This document shows, piece after piece, positions 30,138 through 39,762 of a DNA stretch of 64,000 bases. The DNA lies in NCBI RefSeq assembly GCF_030291135.1, contig NZ_CP127409.1:2108001-2172000 (forward strand). Direction: 5' to 3'. Both the position numbers and the translations under genes were made by a program. The stretch comes from Rhodanobacter thiooxydans. Lineage in GTDB: Bacteria; Pseudomonadota; Gammaproteobacteria; Xanthomonadales; Rhodanobacteraceae. Position 1 is the stretch's first letter. The number at the start of each line of letters is the position of its first letter. The notes beneath the pieces were generated by a model. It was not told the origin of the DNA. It was given only the letters and a program-made list of their open reading frames with translations, and made no database searches.

Positions 30138-31204
30138 CCGCGCACCCCGACTGCTTCGATCACCTTGAATCCTTCCTGCACGACCAGCGTGCGCACTTCA
30201 TGGAAACGCGAGGCCAGCACGGCCTCGTATGGCAGGTGCCGGTTCGCCACCAGCAGCAGCCGGCCATCCGGCAGCAGCGCCTCGGCCGCGCTGACGATGA
30301 ACGCGCGGCCCAGTTCCGGCAGGTCGGCGCGCCCCTGGTGGAACGGCGGGTTGCTGACGATGGCGTCGTAGCGCTGTGCCAGGCCACGGGTGACGTCGTG
30401 CCAGTAGACCGTCACGGCCAGCTCGCGCGCGCACTCGCGCTGCGCCCGTGCCAGGTTGAGCCGTGCCGGTTCCAGCGCGCGCGCCTCGGCTTCGTACAGG
30501 TCGATCGCCTCGACCCGCGGGCAACGCGCGACGACCTGCGTGGACAGATAGCCGTAGCCGGCACCGAGGTCGGCCACGCGACCGTGCAGGTCTGCCGGCA
30601 GGTGTTCCGCCAGCAGCGCCGAGGCGGGGTCGATGCGATCCCAGGCGAACAGGCCGGGGCGGCTGAGGTAGCCGTCGGCGATGCTACGCGGTTCATCCAG
30701 TGCCAGCCATGCGGCCAGCAGGTCCTGGTCGACGTCGGCTGGCTGCGGCGTGCTCCAGAACGCGCGGCACTTGTGCTTGGACAGGTGCTGCACGGCGCCG
30801 GAAAGTTTCGCCAGGTCCGCCTCGCCCGACTTGGCGCCTTCGGCATTCGGCATCGCGGCCAGCACCGTGCCGCCCGGCGCCAGCTGCCGCAACGCGCGGG
30901 CGAACAGCGCGCGTGCCTCGTCGCGCTGGCGCGACGGCAACAGCAGCACCAGCGGAAATTTTTCATCGGCCGCCGCTTCGCCCACGCGCAGGCCGTGGCG
31001 GCCCAGTTCATCGGCGAACGGCAGGAAACCCTGCTCGCACAACCAGCCGGGTTGCGCCCTCTGGCGCAGGCTCAGCCCGGCGCGGGCGCGCAGGAACAAC
31101 ACGCGGCCGTCCGCCGGCATACGCAACTCGCCCGCTTCGAACGGCACGAACAGCGCGGCCAGCGCCGCATCCGGCGCGGCCGCGGAAAATCCGCCAGCAG
31201 TCAC
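30134..31204 (-). CDS. RsmC-like 16S rRNA (guanine-N2) methyltransferase
   Basis: 356 residues from a GTG at 31204 preceded by GGAGGGG on the minus strand. Two-domain layout: a degenerate N-terminal methyltransferase-like half and an active C-terminal half with SAM motif VADLGAGYGYLS and catalytic VSNPPFHQG. RsmC methylates G1207 of 16S rRNA. The end overlaps rsuA by four bases. The closely related RlmG is a possible alternative. Confidence 0.83.
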   Translation of the reverse strand: MTAGGFSAAAPDAALAALFVPFEAGELRMPADGRVLFLRARAGLSLRQRAQPGWLCEQGFLPFADELGRHGLRVGEAAADEKFPLVLLLPSRQRDEARALFARALRQLAPGGTVLAAMPNAEGAKSGEADLAKLSGAVQHLSKHKCRAFWSTPQPADVDQDLLAAWLALDEPRSIADGYLSRPGLFAWDRIDPASALLAEHLPADLHGRVADLGAGYGYLSTQVVARCPRVEAIDLYEAEARALEPARLNLARAQRECARELAVTVYWHDVTRGLAQRYDAIVSNPPFHQGRADLPELGRAFIVSAAEALLPDGRLLLVANRHLPYEAVLASRFHEVRTLVVQEGFKVIEAVGVRG

Positions 31205-31271
31205 GTCATCCCCTCCACCTCGAACAGTGGCGGCATTGTACGTGGCGGCGGGCCGGAGCTGGCCGACGGGT

Positions 31272-31613
31272 TCAGCTGCCGCTGTGCTCGTGCACCGCAT
31301 CCATCACGCGGGCGGAAAACACCAGCGCCGCACCGGCGTTGAGCGCAACCGCCACGCCCAGTGCTTCGGCGATCTCCTCGCGGGTCGCGCCGTGTTTCAG
31401 CGCCTCGCCCACGTGCACCGTGATGCAGCCGTCGCAGCGGGTGGTCACCGCCACCGCCAGCCCGATCAGCTCGCGGGTCTTCGCGTCCAGGTGGCCGGTT
31501 TTCTCGCCGGCTCCGGTCAGGACCTGGTAGCCCCGCAGCGTGTCCGGGCTGAGCTTGCCGACTTCGCCGATGCGGCCCAGCAGTTCCTTGCGGTATTGCA
31601 GCCAACCCAACAT
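31272..31613 (-). CDS. AhpD-like carboxymuconolactone-decarboxylase family protein
   Basis: 113 residues, start at MLGWLQYRKELL (31613). The alkylhydroperoxidase-type core TTRCDGCITVHVGEALKHGAT has the CxxC and downstream His used for peroxide or thiol redox chemistry in AhpD. Followed by LGVAVALNAGAAL. It lies 92 bp downstream of the OPT transporter gene in the same direction. The substrate is unknown. Confidence 0.87.
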   Translation of the reverse strand: MLGWLQYRKELLGRIGEVGKLSPDTLRGYQVLTGAGEKTGHLDAKTRELIGLAVAVTTRCDGCITVHVGEALKHGATREEIAEALGVAVALNAGAALVFSARVMDAVHEHSGS

Positions 31614-31705
31614 GGTGGTCACCTCGTTGTCGTGGCGGCTGGACGACCTGCCCCCGCCGTGGTGCGATGGTGCGCCACGGCGGGGGCAAATTTCCGTCAA
31701 ATCAC

Positions 31706-33709
31706 TCAAACGGTCGCTGGCGTGCGCCCCAGCCGGGCCACCCAGCGGTACAGCGCGACGTTGACCGCGACGAAGGCGATGCCGCCGATCCAGATCGCGG
31801 CAGTAGCGAAGCCGCCACCGACCAGCGCCAGCGGTGCACTCTTGCCGGAGAACACCACGATCGCCGCGATGACAACGCCGATGATGCTCTCGCCCACGAT
31901 CATGCCGGAGGCCAGCAGCACACCCAGTTGCTTGGTCGACTCGGGCTTCGGACCGCGCTCGGCGCGCCTGTCGAAATACCAGCCGACGACGGCGCCGACC
32001 ACGATCATCAGCGTGGTCGAGGTGGGCAGGTAGATGCCCAGGCCCACCGCCAGCGGCGGCAGCGCAGCCGACTTGGTGGTGCGGCCAAGGACGGCATCCA
32101 GCACGATCAGCGCCACGCCGATCGCGCCGCCCAGGATGATCAGGCTCCAGTCGATATTGCCCTGGATCACGCCCTGCGCCAGCGCCGAGATCAGCCCCGC
32201 CTGCGGCGCGGCCAGTGCACGCGCCGGGTCGACCCCGGGCATGCCGGCAAAACCGTAGGCCTCGTTCAGCAGGTCCAGCACCGGCGGGATCACCGCCGCG
32301 CCGACCAGCACGCCGACCACCAGCGCCACCTGCTGTTTCCACGGCGTGGCGTCGACCAGCTGGCCGGTCTTCAGGTCCTGCAGGTTGTTGTTGGCGATGG
32401 TCGCCACCGCGAATACCACCGAGGTGGCGAACAGCGCGAACGCCACCAGCCCCTTGCCGGCGTCGCCGGCCAGCTCCGACTTCACGCCGGCCACCAGCAG
32501 CAGCAACGCGGCGATGATCACCACCAGGATGCCCACGCCCGACAACGGGCTGTTGGACGAGCCGATCAGGCCGGCCATGTAGCCGCACACTGCGGAGACC
32601 AGGAAGCCCATGATCACCACGAAAGCCAGGCCGCCGATCACCAGCAGCCACAGGTCCGAACCCAGCCCGGTGGTGATGCTGAAGTCGCCCAGCAGCCAGC
32701 CGATCGGCAGCAGGCAGAGCAGGCTGATCAGGCCGACGATACCGATCGGCATGTCGTGCTCGGTACGCGGCAGCGCATCGCCCTGCCCTGCCTTGCGCGC
32801 CCGCGACGAGGCCATCGCCGAGGAAAGTCCGCTGATCACCGGCTTGACCAGCTTGGCCAGCGTCCAGATCGCCGCCACGCCGATCGTACCGGCGCCGAGG
32901 AAACGCACCTTGGTGCTCCATGCCGCCTGCGCCACGTCGGCCGCCGCACCGGTCGCTGCCGCCAGCATCGTGTAGTGCGGTACCGCCCAGCCCCAGGCGA
33001 TCAACGCGCCCAGCAGCATCGCCAGACCCACCCACAGGCCGACCAGGTGGCCCACCGCCAGCAAGGCGAACGACAGGCTGAAATCGTAGCCGCTGGCACC
33101 GCCGCGGTCGCCGATGTGGAAATACTGTGCCACGTCGCTGGCGAACACCTTGGTCGCCACCACGATCGCGAACAGCGCCGAAACGATGGTGCCGGCGGCG
33201 ACCGCCAGCAGTCCGGACTTGCTGCTTTCCTCCGACGCCGCGGCGGCGTCATCGCCGCCGCCGACCTTCAGCACCTCGGCGCAGGCCACGCCTTCCGGAT
33301 ACGGCAGGTCGGAATCGGTCACCAGCGCACGGCGCAGCGGGATCGTGTACATCACGCCGAGGATGCCGCCGGTGGCGCAGATGCCGAACGTCACCCAGAA
33401 CGGAAAGCCGGTCCACCAGCCGACCATCACCAGGCCGGGCAACACGAAGATGATCGCCGACAGCGTGCCGGCCGACGAGGCGACCGTCTGCACGATGTTG
33501 TTCTCCTGCATCGTGGAGTTCTTGAACCCGCGCAGGATCGCCATCGAGATCACCGCCGCCGGGATCGAGGTGGCGAAGGTCAGGCCGGCCTTGAGGCCGA
33601 AGAACACGTTCGCCGCGGTGAACACCAGGGTGATCACGATGCCGATGATCAGGCCGCGTACGGTCAATTCGGTGCGCGGTGTCGCGCTGGACAAAGGTTT
33701 TTCACTCAC
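31706..33709 (-). CDS. OPT-family oligopeptide/metal-chelate transporter
   Basis: 667 residues from GTG 33709, with about 15 to 16 transmembrane helices. OPT family marks include an N-terminal LTVRGLIIGIVI, NVFFGLKAGLTFATSIPAAV, LPYPEGVACAEVLKVG and NSPLSGVGIL. Members import oligopeptides or siderophore-metal chelates with protons. An ATG at 33763 would add 18 residues but has no ribosome site, while GGGGGAGAG precedes the GTG. The 160 bp upstream to the next gene holds nothing clear. Confidence 0.9.
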   Translation of the reverse strand: MSEKPLSSATPRTELTVRGLIIGIVITLVFTAANVFFGLKAGLTFATSIPAAVISMAILRGFKNSTMQENNIVQTVASSAGTLSAIIFVLPGLVMVGWWTGFPFWVTFGICATGGILGVMYTIPLRRALVTDSDLPYPEGVACAEVLKVGGGDDAAAASEESSKSGLLAVAAGTIVSALFAIVVATKVFASDVAQYFHIGDRGGASGYDFSLSFALLAVGHLVGLWVGLAMLLGALIAWGWAVPHYTMLAAATGAAADVAQAAWSTKVRFLGAGTIGVAAIWTLAKLVKPVISGLSSAMASSRARKAGQGDALPRTEHDMPIGIVGLISLLCLLPIGWLLGDFSITTGLGSDLWLLVIGGLAFVVIMGFLVSAVCGYMAGLIGSSNSPLSGVGILVVIIAALLLLVAGVKSELAGDAGKGLVAFALFATSVVFAVATIANNNLQDLKTGQLVDATPWKQQVALVVGVLVGAAVIPPVLDLLNEAYGFAGMPGVDPARALAAPQAGLISALAQGVIQGNIDWSLIILGGAIGVALIVLDAVLGRTTKSAALPPLAVGLGIYLPTSTTLMIVVGAVVGWYFDRRAERGPKPESTKQLGVLLASGMIVGESIIGVVIAAIVVFSGKSAPLALVGGGFATAAIWIGGIAFVAVNVALYRWVARLGRTPATV

Positions 33710-33870
33710 GAATGGCTCTCCCCCGGATGGATGCTGCGGTGGAAGATAGCGTGGAATGGCCATGTTTGGTTACCCGGCCGCATGAAAAGAACCGGCGGGC
33801 CATGCCCTCGCGCCCGCGTGCGATCACCGCTTCGCAGAGCGGACGCTGCCCGCCACGCGTTGCCGCGGGA

Positions 33871-34758
33871 TCACAGCGCCAGCAGGCTCTCGAAGTGCCG
33901 TGGCTGCCCGGACAGCGGATCGACGAACCCCAGTCCCTGCGCCAGCAATTTCAGCGGGCGCAGGTAGTCATCGGCGGCCGGTTCGGCCAGCACCGGATAC
34001 AGGGTGTCGCCGATGATCGGCGCGCCCAGTGCCGCCATGTGCAGGCGCAGCTGATGCTTCTTTCCCGTCACCGGGAACAGCGCATAGCGCCAGACTTCGC
34101 CGCCGTGCTCAAGCACCTCGATCCGCGTCTCGCTGTTCGGCTCGCCCTCCACTTCACGCATGCGGAAGAACGGATCGCCGGCGACGATGCGCGAGCAGCG
34201 TCGCAGCGGAAACGCCATTCCGGGCAACGCCGGCGCCAGTGCCTCGTAGCGCTTGTCGATCCGGCGCTCGCGGAACAGCGCCTGGTAGGTCGCGCGGCTG
34301 GCCGGGTTCGCCGAGAACAGCACCAGCCCGGCGGTGGCACGATCGATCCGGTGCAGCGGCACCAGGTGCGGGTTGTCGAGCCGGCGGATCAATCGCCGCA
34401 ACAAGGTCTGCTCGACGAAGCCGCCGGCCGGGGTCACCGGCAGGAAGTGCGGCTTGTCGGCCACCACCAGGTGCGCGTCCGCATGCAGCACGGTTTCGAC
34501 GAACGGAATCGGCCGCTCGTCCGCCACCTCGCGGTAATAATGGATACGCATGCCCGGGCGATACGGCGTCTGCGGCGTGATCGCGACGCCCTGCCCGTCC
34601 AGCACACGCCCGCGCGCGATGCGGTCCAGCCATTGCGCGCGATCGATCGCGCCGAACTGCGCGCACAATCCGTCGAGCACGGTGGCCCAGGCACCTGGCG
34701 GCAGGTGCACGGTGCTGGCGCGCGGATCGCGGCTGAACGCTGCAGTGGCTCGGTTCAT
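33871..34758 (-). CDS. RluA-family pseudouridine synthase
   Basis: 295 residues. Catalytic Asp in the RluA-type motif HRIDRATAGLVLF, preceded by VVADKPHFLPVTP, followed by RYEAL and GKKHQLRLHMA. No clear S4 domain. It probably modifies a uridine in rRNA or tRNA. The start MNRATAAFSRD at 34758 is the last ATG before the conserved core; the much longer open frame upstream crosses divergent genes and is not used. Confidence 0.88.
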   Translation of the reverse strand: MNRATAAFSRDPRASTVHLPPGAWATVLDGLCAQFGAIDRAQWLDRIARGRVLDGQGVAITPQTPYRPGMRIHYYREVADERPIPFVETVLHADAHLVVADKPHFLPVTPAGGFVEQTLLRRLIRRLDNPHLVPLHRIDRATAGLVLFSANPASRATYQALFRERRIDKRYEALAPALPGMAFPLRRCSRIVAGDPFFRMREVEGEPNSETRIEVLEHGGEVWRYALFPVTGKKHQLRLHMAALGAPIIGDTLYPVLAEPAADDYLRPLKLLAQGLGFVDPLSGQPRHFESLLAL

Positions 34759-34863
34759 GACGCGGCCAGTGTACGGCGTCCGGCCAAGCCGCCGCCCTTC
34801 GGTCGGAGCAGCCGCGCGGCACGTGCGCGTAGAATGGCCGGCTTGTTGTCTGAAGGCGGGTCC

Positions 34864-35421
34864 ATGGCACTCAACTCCACCATCTACAAGGTCGAACTGC
34901 AGGTCAGCGACATGGACCGGCATTACTACGCCACCCATGCGCTGACCCTGGCGCGGCATCCGTCCGAGACCGAGGAGCGGCTGATGGTGCGCCTGCTCGC
35001 GTTCGCGCTTTATGCCGACGAGCGACTGGAGTTCGGCAAGGGCATCAGCGACGAGGACGAACCGGCGCTGTGGCGCAAGGCGTACACCGACGAGATCGAG
35101 CTGTGGATCGAAGTCGGCCAGCCCGACGAGACGCGCATCCGCAAGGCCTGCGGCCGCTCGCGCCAGGTGGTGGTGATCAGCTACGGCGGCAACACCGCGG
35201 AGATCTGGTGGAACAAGACCGGCGCCGCGCTCAGCCGCAACAGGAACCTCACCGTGCTCGACATCCCTGCCCGCACCGTGACCGAACTGGTTGCACTGCT
35301 GCAGCGTGGCATGCGCCTGCAGGCGCTGGTGCAGGACGGCCAGCTGCAGCTGATGAACGACGCCGACGCGGTCGCCGTCGATCCGCTGCGGCGCATGGCG
35401 CCCACCGAAACCGTGGGCTGA
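34864..35421 (+). CDS. yaeQ: YaeQ family protein
   Basis: 185 residues, all family features: MALNSTIYKVELQVSDMDRH at the start, RLMVRLLAFALYADE, LWIEVGQPDE and ISYGGNTAEIWW. The fold is related to PD-(D/E)XK nucleases, but no activity is proven; in E. coli it can suppress rfaH mutants. Ends 6 bp before the next gene. Confidence 0.93.
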   Translation: MALNSTIYKVELQVSDMDRHYYATHALTLARHPSETEERLMVRLLAFALYADERLEFGKGISDEDEPALWRKAYTDEIELWIEVGQPDETRIRKACGRSRQVVVISYGGNTAEIWWNKTGAALSRNRNLTVLDIPARTVTELVALLQRGMRLQALVQDGQLQLMNDADAVAVDPLRRMAPTETVG

Positions 35422-35427
35422 ACGATC

Positions 35428-36033
35428 ATGCCGGCGAACGCCACGGATAAATCGCTGCGCCGCGTCGTGGCCATCGTGGCGCTGCTCAACCTGAGCTACT
35501 TCGGCATCGAGTTTGCGGTGGCGCTGGCGATCGGCTCGGTCTCGCTGTTTGCCGACAGCGTCGACTTCCTGGAAGACGCCTCGGTCAACCTGCTCATCCT
35601 GATCGCACTCGGCTGGAGCCTGAAGGCCAGGGCGCGCATGGGCATGGGGCTGGCCGCCATCCTGCTGGTGCCCGCACTTGCCACGCTCTGGGCGCTGTGG
35701 AGCAAGTTCCAGTTGCCCGCCCCGCCAGCACCGCTGCCGCTGACGGCCACCGGCCTTGGCGCGATGCTCATCAACTTCAGCTGCGCCATGCTGCTGGTGC
35801 GGTTCCGCCACCACAGCGGCAGCCTGACCCGCGCTGCCTTCCTGTCGGCACGCAACGACGTGTTCGCGAACATCGCCATCATCATCGCCGGCGCCGCCAC
35901 CGCGGTGACGCATGCCGCATGGCCCGACATGGTCGTCGGCGCCGGCATCATGCTGATGAACGCCGATGCGGCGCGCGAGGTCTGGCAGACCGCACGCAGC
36001 GAACATCGCGAGGCGGCCGTCCCACGCGCGTGA
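35428..36033 (+). CDS. Short cation-diffusion-facilitator-like transporter
   Basis: 201 residues with about six transmembrane helices. The CDF metal-site pattern is partly visible in LFADSVDFLEDASVN (helix 2) and SARNDVFANI (helix 5). The usual C-terminal cytoplasmic metal-sensing domain is absent, and the protein ends about 25 residues after the last helix. Possibly a Zn/Co exporter or a divergent relative. Probably co-transcribed with yaeQ. Confidence 0.75.
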   Translation: MPANATDKSLRRVVAIVALLNLSYFGIEFAVALAIGSVSLFADSVDFLEDASVNLLILIALGWSLKARARMGMGLAAILLVPALATLWALWSKFQLPAPPAPLPLTATGLGAMLINFSCAMLLVRFRHHSGSLTRAAFLSARNDVFANIAIIIAGAATAVTHAAWPDMVVGAGIMLMNADAAREVWQTARSEHREAAVPRA

Positions 36034-36120
36034 ACCCTCGCCGGCTCATGGCGCGGGACGCCGCGGCCGGTTTACCGGATAATCGCCGATTCGGCTACAT
36101 CACTCCCACGGAGTCATCTC

Positions 36121-36555
36121 ATGCGCTGGTTGCTGCCCCTGCTCACCGTGTTCGCCCTCGCCGCCTGCAGCACGCCTCCGCCGGCGCACGCCAGCGGACA
36201 GGTGGAGAAGCTCACCGTGATCGACCAGAAGGTCGGCACCGGCGCCGAGGCGAAAGCCGGCATGGACGTGCTGGTGCACTATACCGGCTGGCTGTACGAC
36301 GAAAACGCGAAGGACAAGCACGGCGCCAAGTTTGACAGCTCGCTCGATCATGGCGCGCCGTTCAACTTCACGCTGGGCGCGGGCCGGGTGATCGACGGCT
36401 GGGACCAGGGCGTGGCCGGCATGCGCGTGGGCGGCAAGCGCACGCTGCTGATCCCCGCCGCGCTCGGCTACGGCGCCCGCGGCGCCGGCGCCGACATCCC
36501 GCCGAACGCCTCGCTGGTGTTCGACGTGGAACTGGTCGACGTCAGCACGCATTGA
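36121..36555 (+). CDS. FKBP-type peptidyl-prolyl isomerase lipoprotein
   Basis: 144 residues. Lipoprotein signal with LAAC lipobox (Cys16), then one FKBP domain with [49 protein letters not shown] and FDVELVDV. It should assist folding of envelope proteins. GATAAT at 36078-36083 may be the -10 element. A strong hairpin follows the stop. Confidence 0.92.
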   Translation: MRWLLPLLTVFALAACSTPPPAHASGQVEKLTVIDQKVGTGAEAKAGMDVLVHYTGWLYDENAKDKHGAKFDSSLDHGAPFNFTLGAGRVIDGWDQGVAGMRVGGKRTLLIPAALGYGARGAGADIPPNASLVFDVELVDVSTH

Positions 36556-36572
36556 GCCACTTCCCGTACCGC

Positions 36573-36602
36573 GTGCAGGAGCCCGCTCGCGGGCTCCTGC
36601 AC
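36573..36602. repeat. Hairpin between converging genes (REP-like or terminator)
   Basis: A 13-bp perfect stem, GTGCAGGAGCCCG with its complement, around a CTCG loop. No T run on either side, so intrinsic termination is uncertain. Similar GGAGCCCGC hairpins are common dispersed elements. Confidence 0.65.
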
Positions 36603-36660
36603 GGGCCGGGGGTATGCAAGTTGGGGGAGCGCAGCGAACTCCGACCTGCCCCGGAATCGC

Positions 36661-37518
36661 TCAGTCTTCCTGTGCCGCTGCCTCGCGCCCCTGCTGGCGG
36701 ATGATCGCTTCCTCGCGTGCGTCGATGATCGACTGCATCACGCTGTCCACGTCGACGATGCTTTCGTCGAACTCGAAACGGCCGCTGAGCTCGCTGTCCG
36801 GGTGCAGTTCGCCCAGTTCGTACAGCGCCCACATCTCCTCGCCGTAGTGGGTGTCCAGCAGCTCCGGCGCGAAGCGCGACAGGCTGATCGTGATGTTGCC
36901 CACGTCGCGACGCAGCATGGTGCGCGCATTGTTGTTGCCCGAGGCGCTGACCGCCTGCGGCAAGTCGATGATCACCGGACCGTGCGGCCCGACCAGCACG
37001 TTGTATTCGGACAGGTCGCCGTGGATCAGCCCCACGCACAGCATGCGTGCGACCTGCTGCATCAGGAACCGGTGATACTCGCGCGCGGTGTCGGCCGACA
37101 GCTCCACCTCGCCCAGCCGCGGTGCCGAATGGCCGTCCGCATCGGTGACCAGCTCCATCACCAGCACGCCGCTGAAGTAGCCGTAGGGTTTCGGCACGCG
37201 CACGCCAGCGGCGGTGAGCTGGTACAGCGCGTCGACCTCGGCATTCTTCCACGCCGCCTCGGCCTCCTTGCGGCCGAACTTGGTGGCCTTGCCCATCGCC
37301 CGTGCCTGCCGGCTGCCGCGCACCTTGCGGCCCTCCTGGTACTGCACGCGCGCCTGGAAACTGCGCTGCGCCATGTCCTTGTAGACCTTGGCGCAGCGGA
37401 CGTCCTCGCCCGAACGCACGACGTAGACGGATGCTTCCTTGCCGCTTTTCAGCGGCCGCAGCACCTGATCGATCACGCCTTCGTCGATCAGGTCCTGCAG
37501 GCCCTTGGGGGTTTTCAT
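36661..37518 (-). CDS. RIO1-family serine/threonine kinase (bacterial type)
   Basis: 285 residues. Atypical kinase: ATP Lys in VRCAKVYK after GKEASVYVV, catalytic loop LIHGDLSEYNVLV, and metal-binding VIIDLPQAV. The C-terminal tail (about 220-285) is acidic. Related proteobacterial proteins are linked to stress and motility traits, but targets are unclear. Confidence 0.88.
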   Translation of the reverse strand: MKTPKGLQDLIDEGVIDQVLRPLKSGKEASVYVVRSGEDVRCAKVYKDMAQRSFQARVQYQEGRKVRGSRQARAMGKATKFGRKEAEAAWKNAEVDALYQLTAAGVRVPKPYGYFSGVLVMELVTDADGHSAPRLGEVELSADTAREYHRFLMQQVARMLCVGLIHGDLSEYNVLVGPHGPVIIDLPQAVSASGNNNARTMLRRDVGNITISLSRFAPELLDTHYGEEMWALYELGELHPDSELSGRFEFDESIVDVDSVMQSIIDAREEAIIRQQGREAAAQED

Positions 37519-37551
37519 GCGTGGGGGGCTTCGCTCATGGGGAACACGCCA

Positions 37552-38571
37552 TTATCCCCGATCGGCGACCGGTTCGCGGCCGGCGCCAAGCCGATCGCGC
37601 GCGGCTGCCGCGAGCTCGAACGAATACCGCCGCGCGGCGTGCTCGAACACGTTGGCGGTGAGCAGCAGCTCGTCCGGCCGGTGCCTGGCGATGAACGCCT
37701 CGATGCCATCCTTCACCGTGCCGGCGTCGCCGACCACCGCGCAGGCCAGCGCGCGCTCCACCATCAGCTTCTCCGGCGGCGCCCAGTACGACTCGATATC
37801 GTCGATCGGCGGCGGGATCAGCCCCGGCCGGCCGCGGCGCAGGTTGATGAAACTCTGCTGCTGGGTGGTGAACAGGCGCCGCGCCTCGGCATCGCTGTCG
37901 GCCGCGACCACGTTCAGGCCCAGCATCGCGTACGGCTGCTGCAGCCGCGCCGACGGGCGGAAGTCGCGCCGGTACAGCGCCAGCGCCTCGTCCATCGCGT
38001 CCGGCGCGAAATGCGAGGCGAACGCGAACGGCAGGCCGAGTTGCGCCGACAGCTTCGCGCTGAACAGGCTGGAGCCGAGCAGCCACACCGGCACCTCGAC
38101 ACCGGCGCCCGGTACGGCGCGCACTGGCCGGCCGGGCCGGGCCGGCTCGAAATAGCCGAGCAGCTCCAGCACGTCCTGCGGGAAGGCATCGGCGCTGTCG
38201 AAGTAGCGGCGCAACGCCTTCGCGGTGGGCTGGTCCGTGCCGGGCGCGCGGCCCAGGCCCAGGTCGATGCGCCCCGGATACAGCGAGGCCAGCGTGCCGA
38301 ACGCCTCGGCCACCTGCAGCGGCGCGTGGTTCGGCAGCATGATGCCGCCAGCGCCGACGCGGATGGTCGAGGTGCCGCCGGCCACGTGGCCGATCAGCAC
38401 CGCCGTCGCCGCGCTGGCGATGCCGGGCATGTTGTGATGCTCGGCCAGCCAGTAGCGACGGTAGCCCAGCCGCTCGGCGAGCCGGGCCAGGTCCAGCGTG
38501 TTGCGGAACGCCTGGCTGGCGTCACTGCCTTCGGTGACCGGCGCCAGGTCGAGGATGGAAAACGGGATCAT
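37552..38571 (-). CDS. LLM-class flavin-dependent oxidoreductase
   Basis: 339 residues. Bacterial-luciferase-like TIM barrel of the MsnO8/YhbW type: begins [12 protein letters not shown], with [34 protein letters not shown] and [11 protein letters not shown]. It likely uses FMNH2 to oxidise an organic substrate; which one is not known. It ends 33 bp before the RIO kinase start in the same direction. Confidence 0.9.
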   Translation of the reverse strand: MIPFSILDLAPVTEGSDASQAFRNTLDLARLAERLGYRRYWLAEHHNMPGIASAATAVLIGHVAGGTSTIRVGAGGIMLPNHAPLQVAEAFGTLASLYPGRIDLGLGRAPGTDQPTAKALRRYFDSADAFPQDVLELLGYFEPARPGRPVRAVPGAGVEVPVWLLGSSLFSAKLSAQLGLPFAFASHFAPDAMDEALALYRRDFRPSARLQQPYAMLGLNVVAADSDAEARRLFTTQQQSFINLRRGRPGLIPPPIDDIESYWAPPEKLMVERALACAVVGDAGTVKDGIEAFIARHRPDELLLTANVFEHAARRYSFELAAAARDRLGAGREPVADRG

Positions 38572-38674
38572 GTCGGGCTCTCGCCAAGTGGATGGCCACG
38601 ATGTGGGGGCTGCCGCGCGGATTGCCACCGGTGCCTGCGCCTACAATGGCCCACCCTTGTCCCATGGCATCCCG

Positions 38675-39397
38675 ATGAGCGAACCCGTCCGCCTCGCCAA
38701 ACGCGTCGTCGCGCTGACCCGGTGCTCGCGGCGCGAGGCCGAGCAGTACATCGAGGGCGGCTGGGTGCGGGTGGATGGCGTCGTGGTGGAGGAACCGCAG
38801 TTCATGGTCGACACGCAGCACGTCGAACTCGACCCGCAGGCCGAACTGGCACCCGCTGAACCGGCCACCCTGATCCTGCACAAGCCGCCTGGCTACGACG
38901 CCGGCAACGGCCCGAACCCGGCCAGCGCACTGGTCACTCCGCAGACACGCTGGCCCGACGACAATTCCGGCGTGCGCCCACTAAGACGCCACCTGCAGCG
39001 GCTCACCACGCCGTTGGCGCTGCCGACCCAGGCCAGCGGCCTGCTGGTCTTCACCCAGGACTGGCGCGTCACCCGCAAGCTCGGCGAGGACATCGAGCGG
39101 ATCGAGCAGGAGTACGTGGTCGAGGTCAGCGGTGCATTGATCCCGAACGGACTGGCCCTGCTCAACCACGGCATGCACTTCAACCACTACGCGATGCCGC
39201 CGATCAAGGTCAGCTGGCAGAGTGAGCAACGCCTGCGCTTCGCGTTCAAGGTATTGCAGCCGAGTCGGATCGAGCCGATGTGCAACGCGGTCGGCCTGAA
39301 GGTGCTGGCGATGAAATGCCTGCGCGTGGGCCGCATCCCGCTGGCGAAACTGCCGCCGGGGCAATGGCGCTACCTCGCTCCGCACGAACGCATCTGA
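38675..39397 (+). CDS. Pseudouridine-synthase homologue with missing catalytic Asp
   Basis: 240 residues. An N-terminal S4 domain (residues 5-50; LTRCSRREAEQYIEGGWV) is followed by an RsuA/RluB-like domain. The catalytic motif should read GRLDxxTxGLL; here the aligned stretch is LALPTQASGLLVFTQD, with Pro where the Asp should be. The later motif is also altered (RIEPMCNAVGLKVLAMKCLRVGR), although the rest is well kept. It is probably an RNA-binding protein without synthase activity, or the site has moved. Confidence 0.8.
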   Translation: MSEPVRLAKRVVALTRCSRREAEQYIEGGWVRVDGVVVEEPQFMVDTQHVELDPQAELAPAEPATLILHKPPGYDAGNGPNPASALVTPQTRWPDDNSGVRPLRRHLQRLTTPLALPTQASGLLVFTQDWRVTRKLGEDIERIEQEYVVEVSGALIPNGLALLNHGMHFNHYAMPPIKVSWQSEQRLRFAFKVLQPSRIEPMCNAVGLKVLAMKCLRVGRIPLAKLPPGQWRYLAPHERI

Positions 39398-39490
39398 CCC
39401 GGGGCCGCCGGCTGCCTTGTGCCTTGGCCGGCGGAACCGCTTAGACTTGCCTGTGCGTCACCGCCATCCAACCACACCACGGAGAACAGC

Positions 39491-39592
39491 ATGAGCAAGG
39501 GTATGGACTCGAAGAAGAACGAGAAGAAAAAGCCGGCCAAGACCATGAAGGAAAAGAAGGCCGCCAAGCAGGAAAAGAAGAAGAACAAGTAG
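39491..39592 (+). CDS. 33-residue lysine-rich small protein
   Basis: MSKGMDSKKNEKKKPAKTMK begins a 33-residue frame ending KKNK. Nearly half of the residues are Lys. GGAGA (39481-39485) sits 5 bp before the ATG. No helix-breaking core, signal or cysteines; likely disordered and nucleic-acid binding. The clear ribosome site and biased composition argue that it is real. Function unknown. Confidence 0.65.
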   Translation: MSKGMDSKKNEKKKPAKTMKEKKAAKQEKKKNK

Positions 39593-39762
39593 GCCCGGAC
39601 CCTCGCGCGCCGCGGCGCGACAGCCACCCCGGGGCACGGCGGCCCGCTCCGCGATGCGCTGGCCGGCCGCCTCGCCCGCCCTGGCTAAACTTTCCCCGCC
39701 TGCTGCCGATAGCCTGAGGCGGGCTGCCCGGGAGTCGGCACGCGGGGATGAGGGCACGGAAC

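Noticed and set aside
34758-36006. N-terminal extension of the RluA-like gene across yaeQ and the CDF gene
   Set aside because: The extension is antisense to two clear genes and has no domain; the ATG at 34758 starts the family core.
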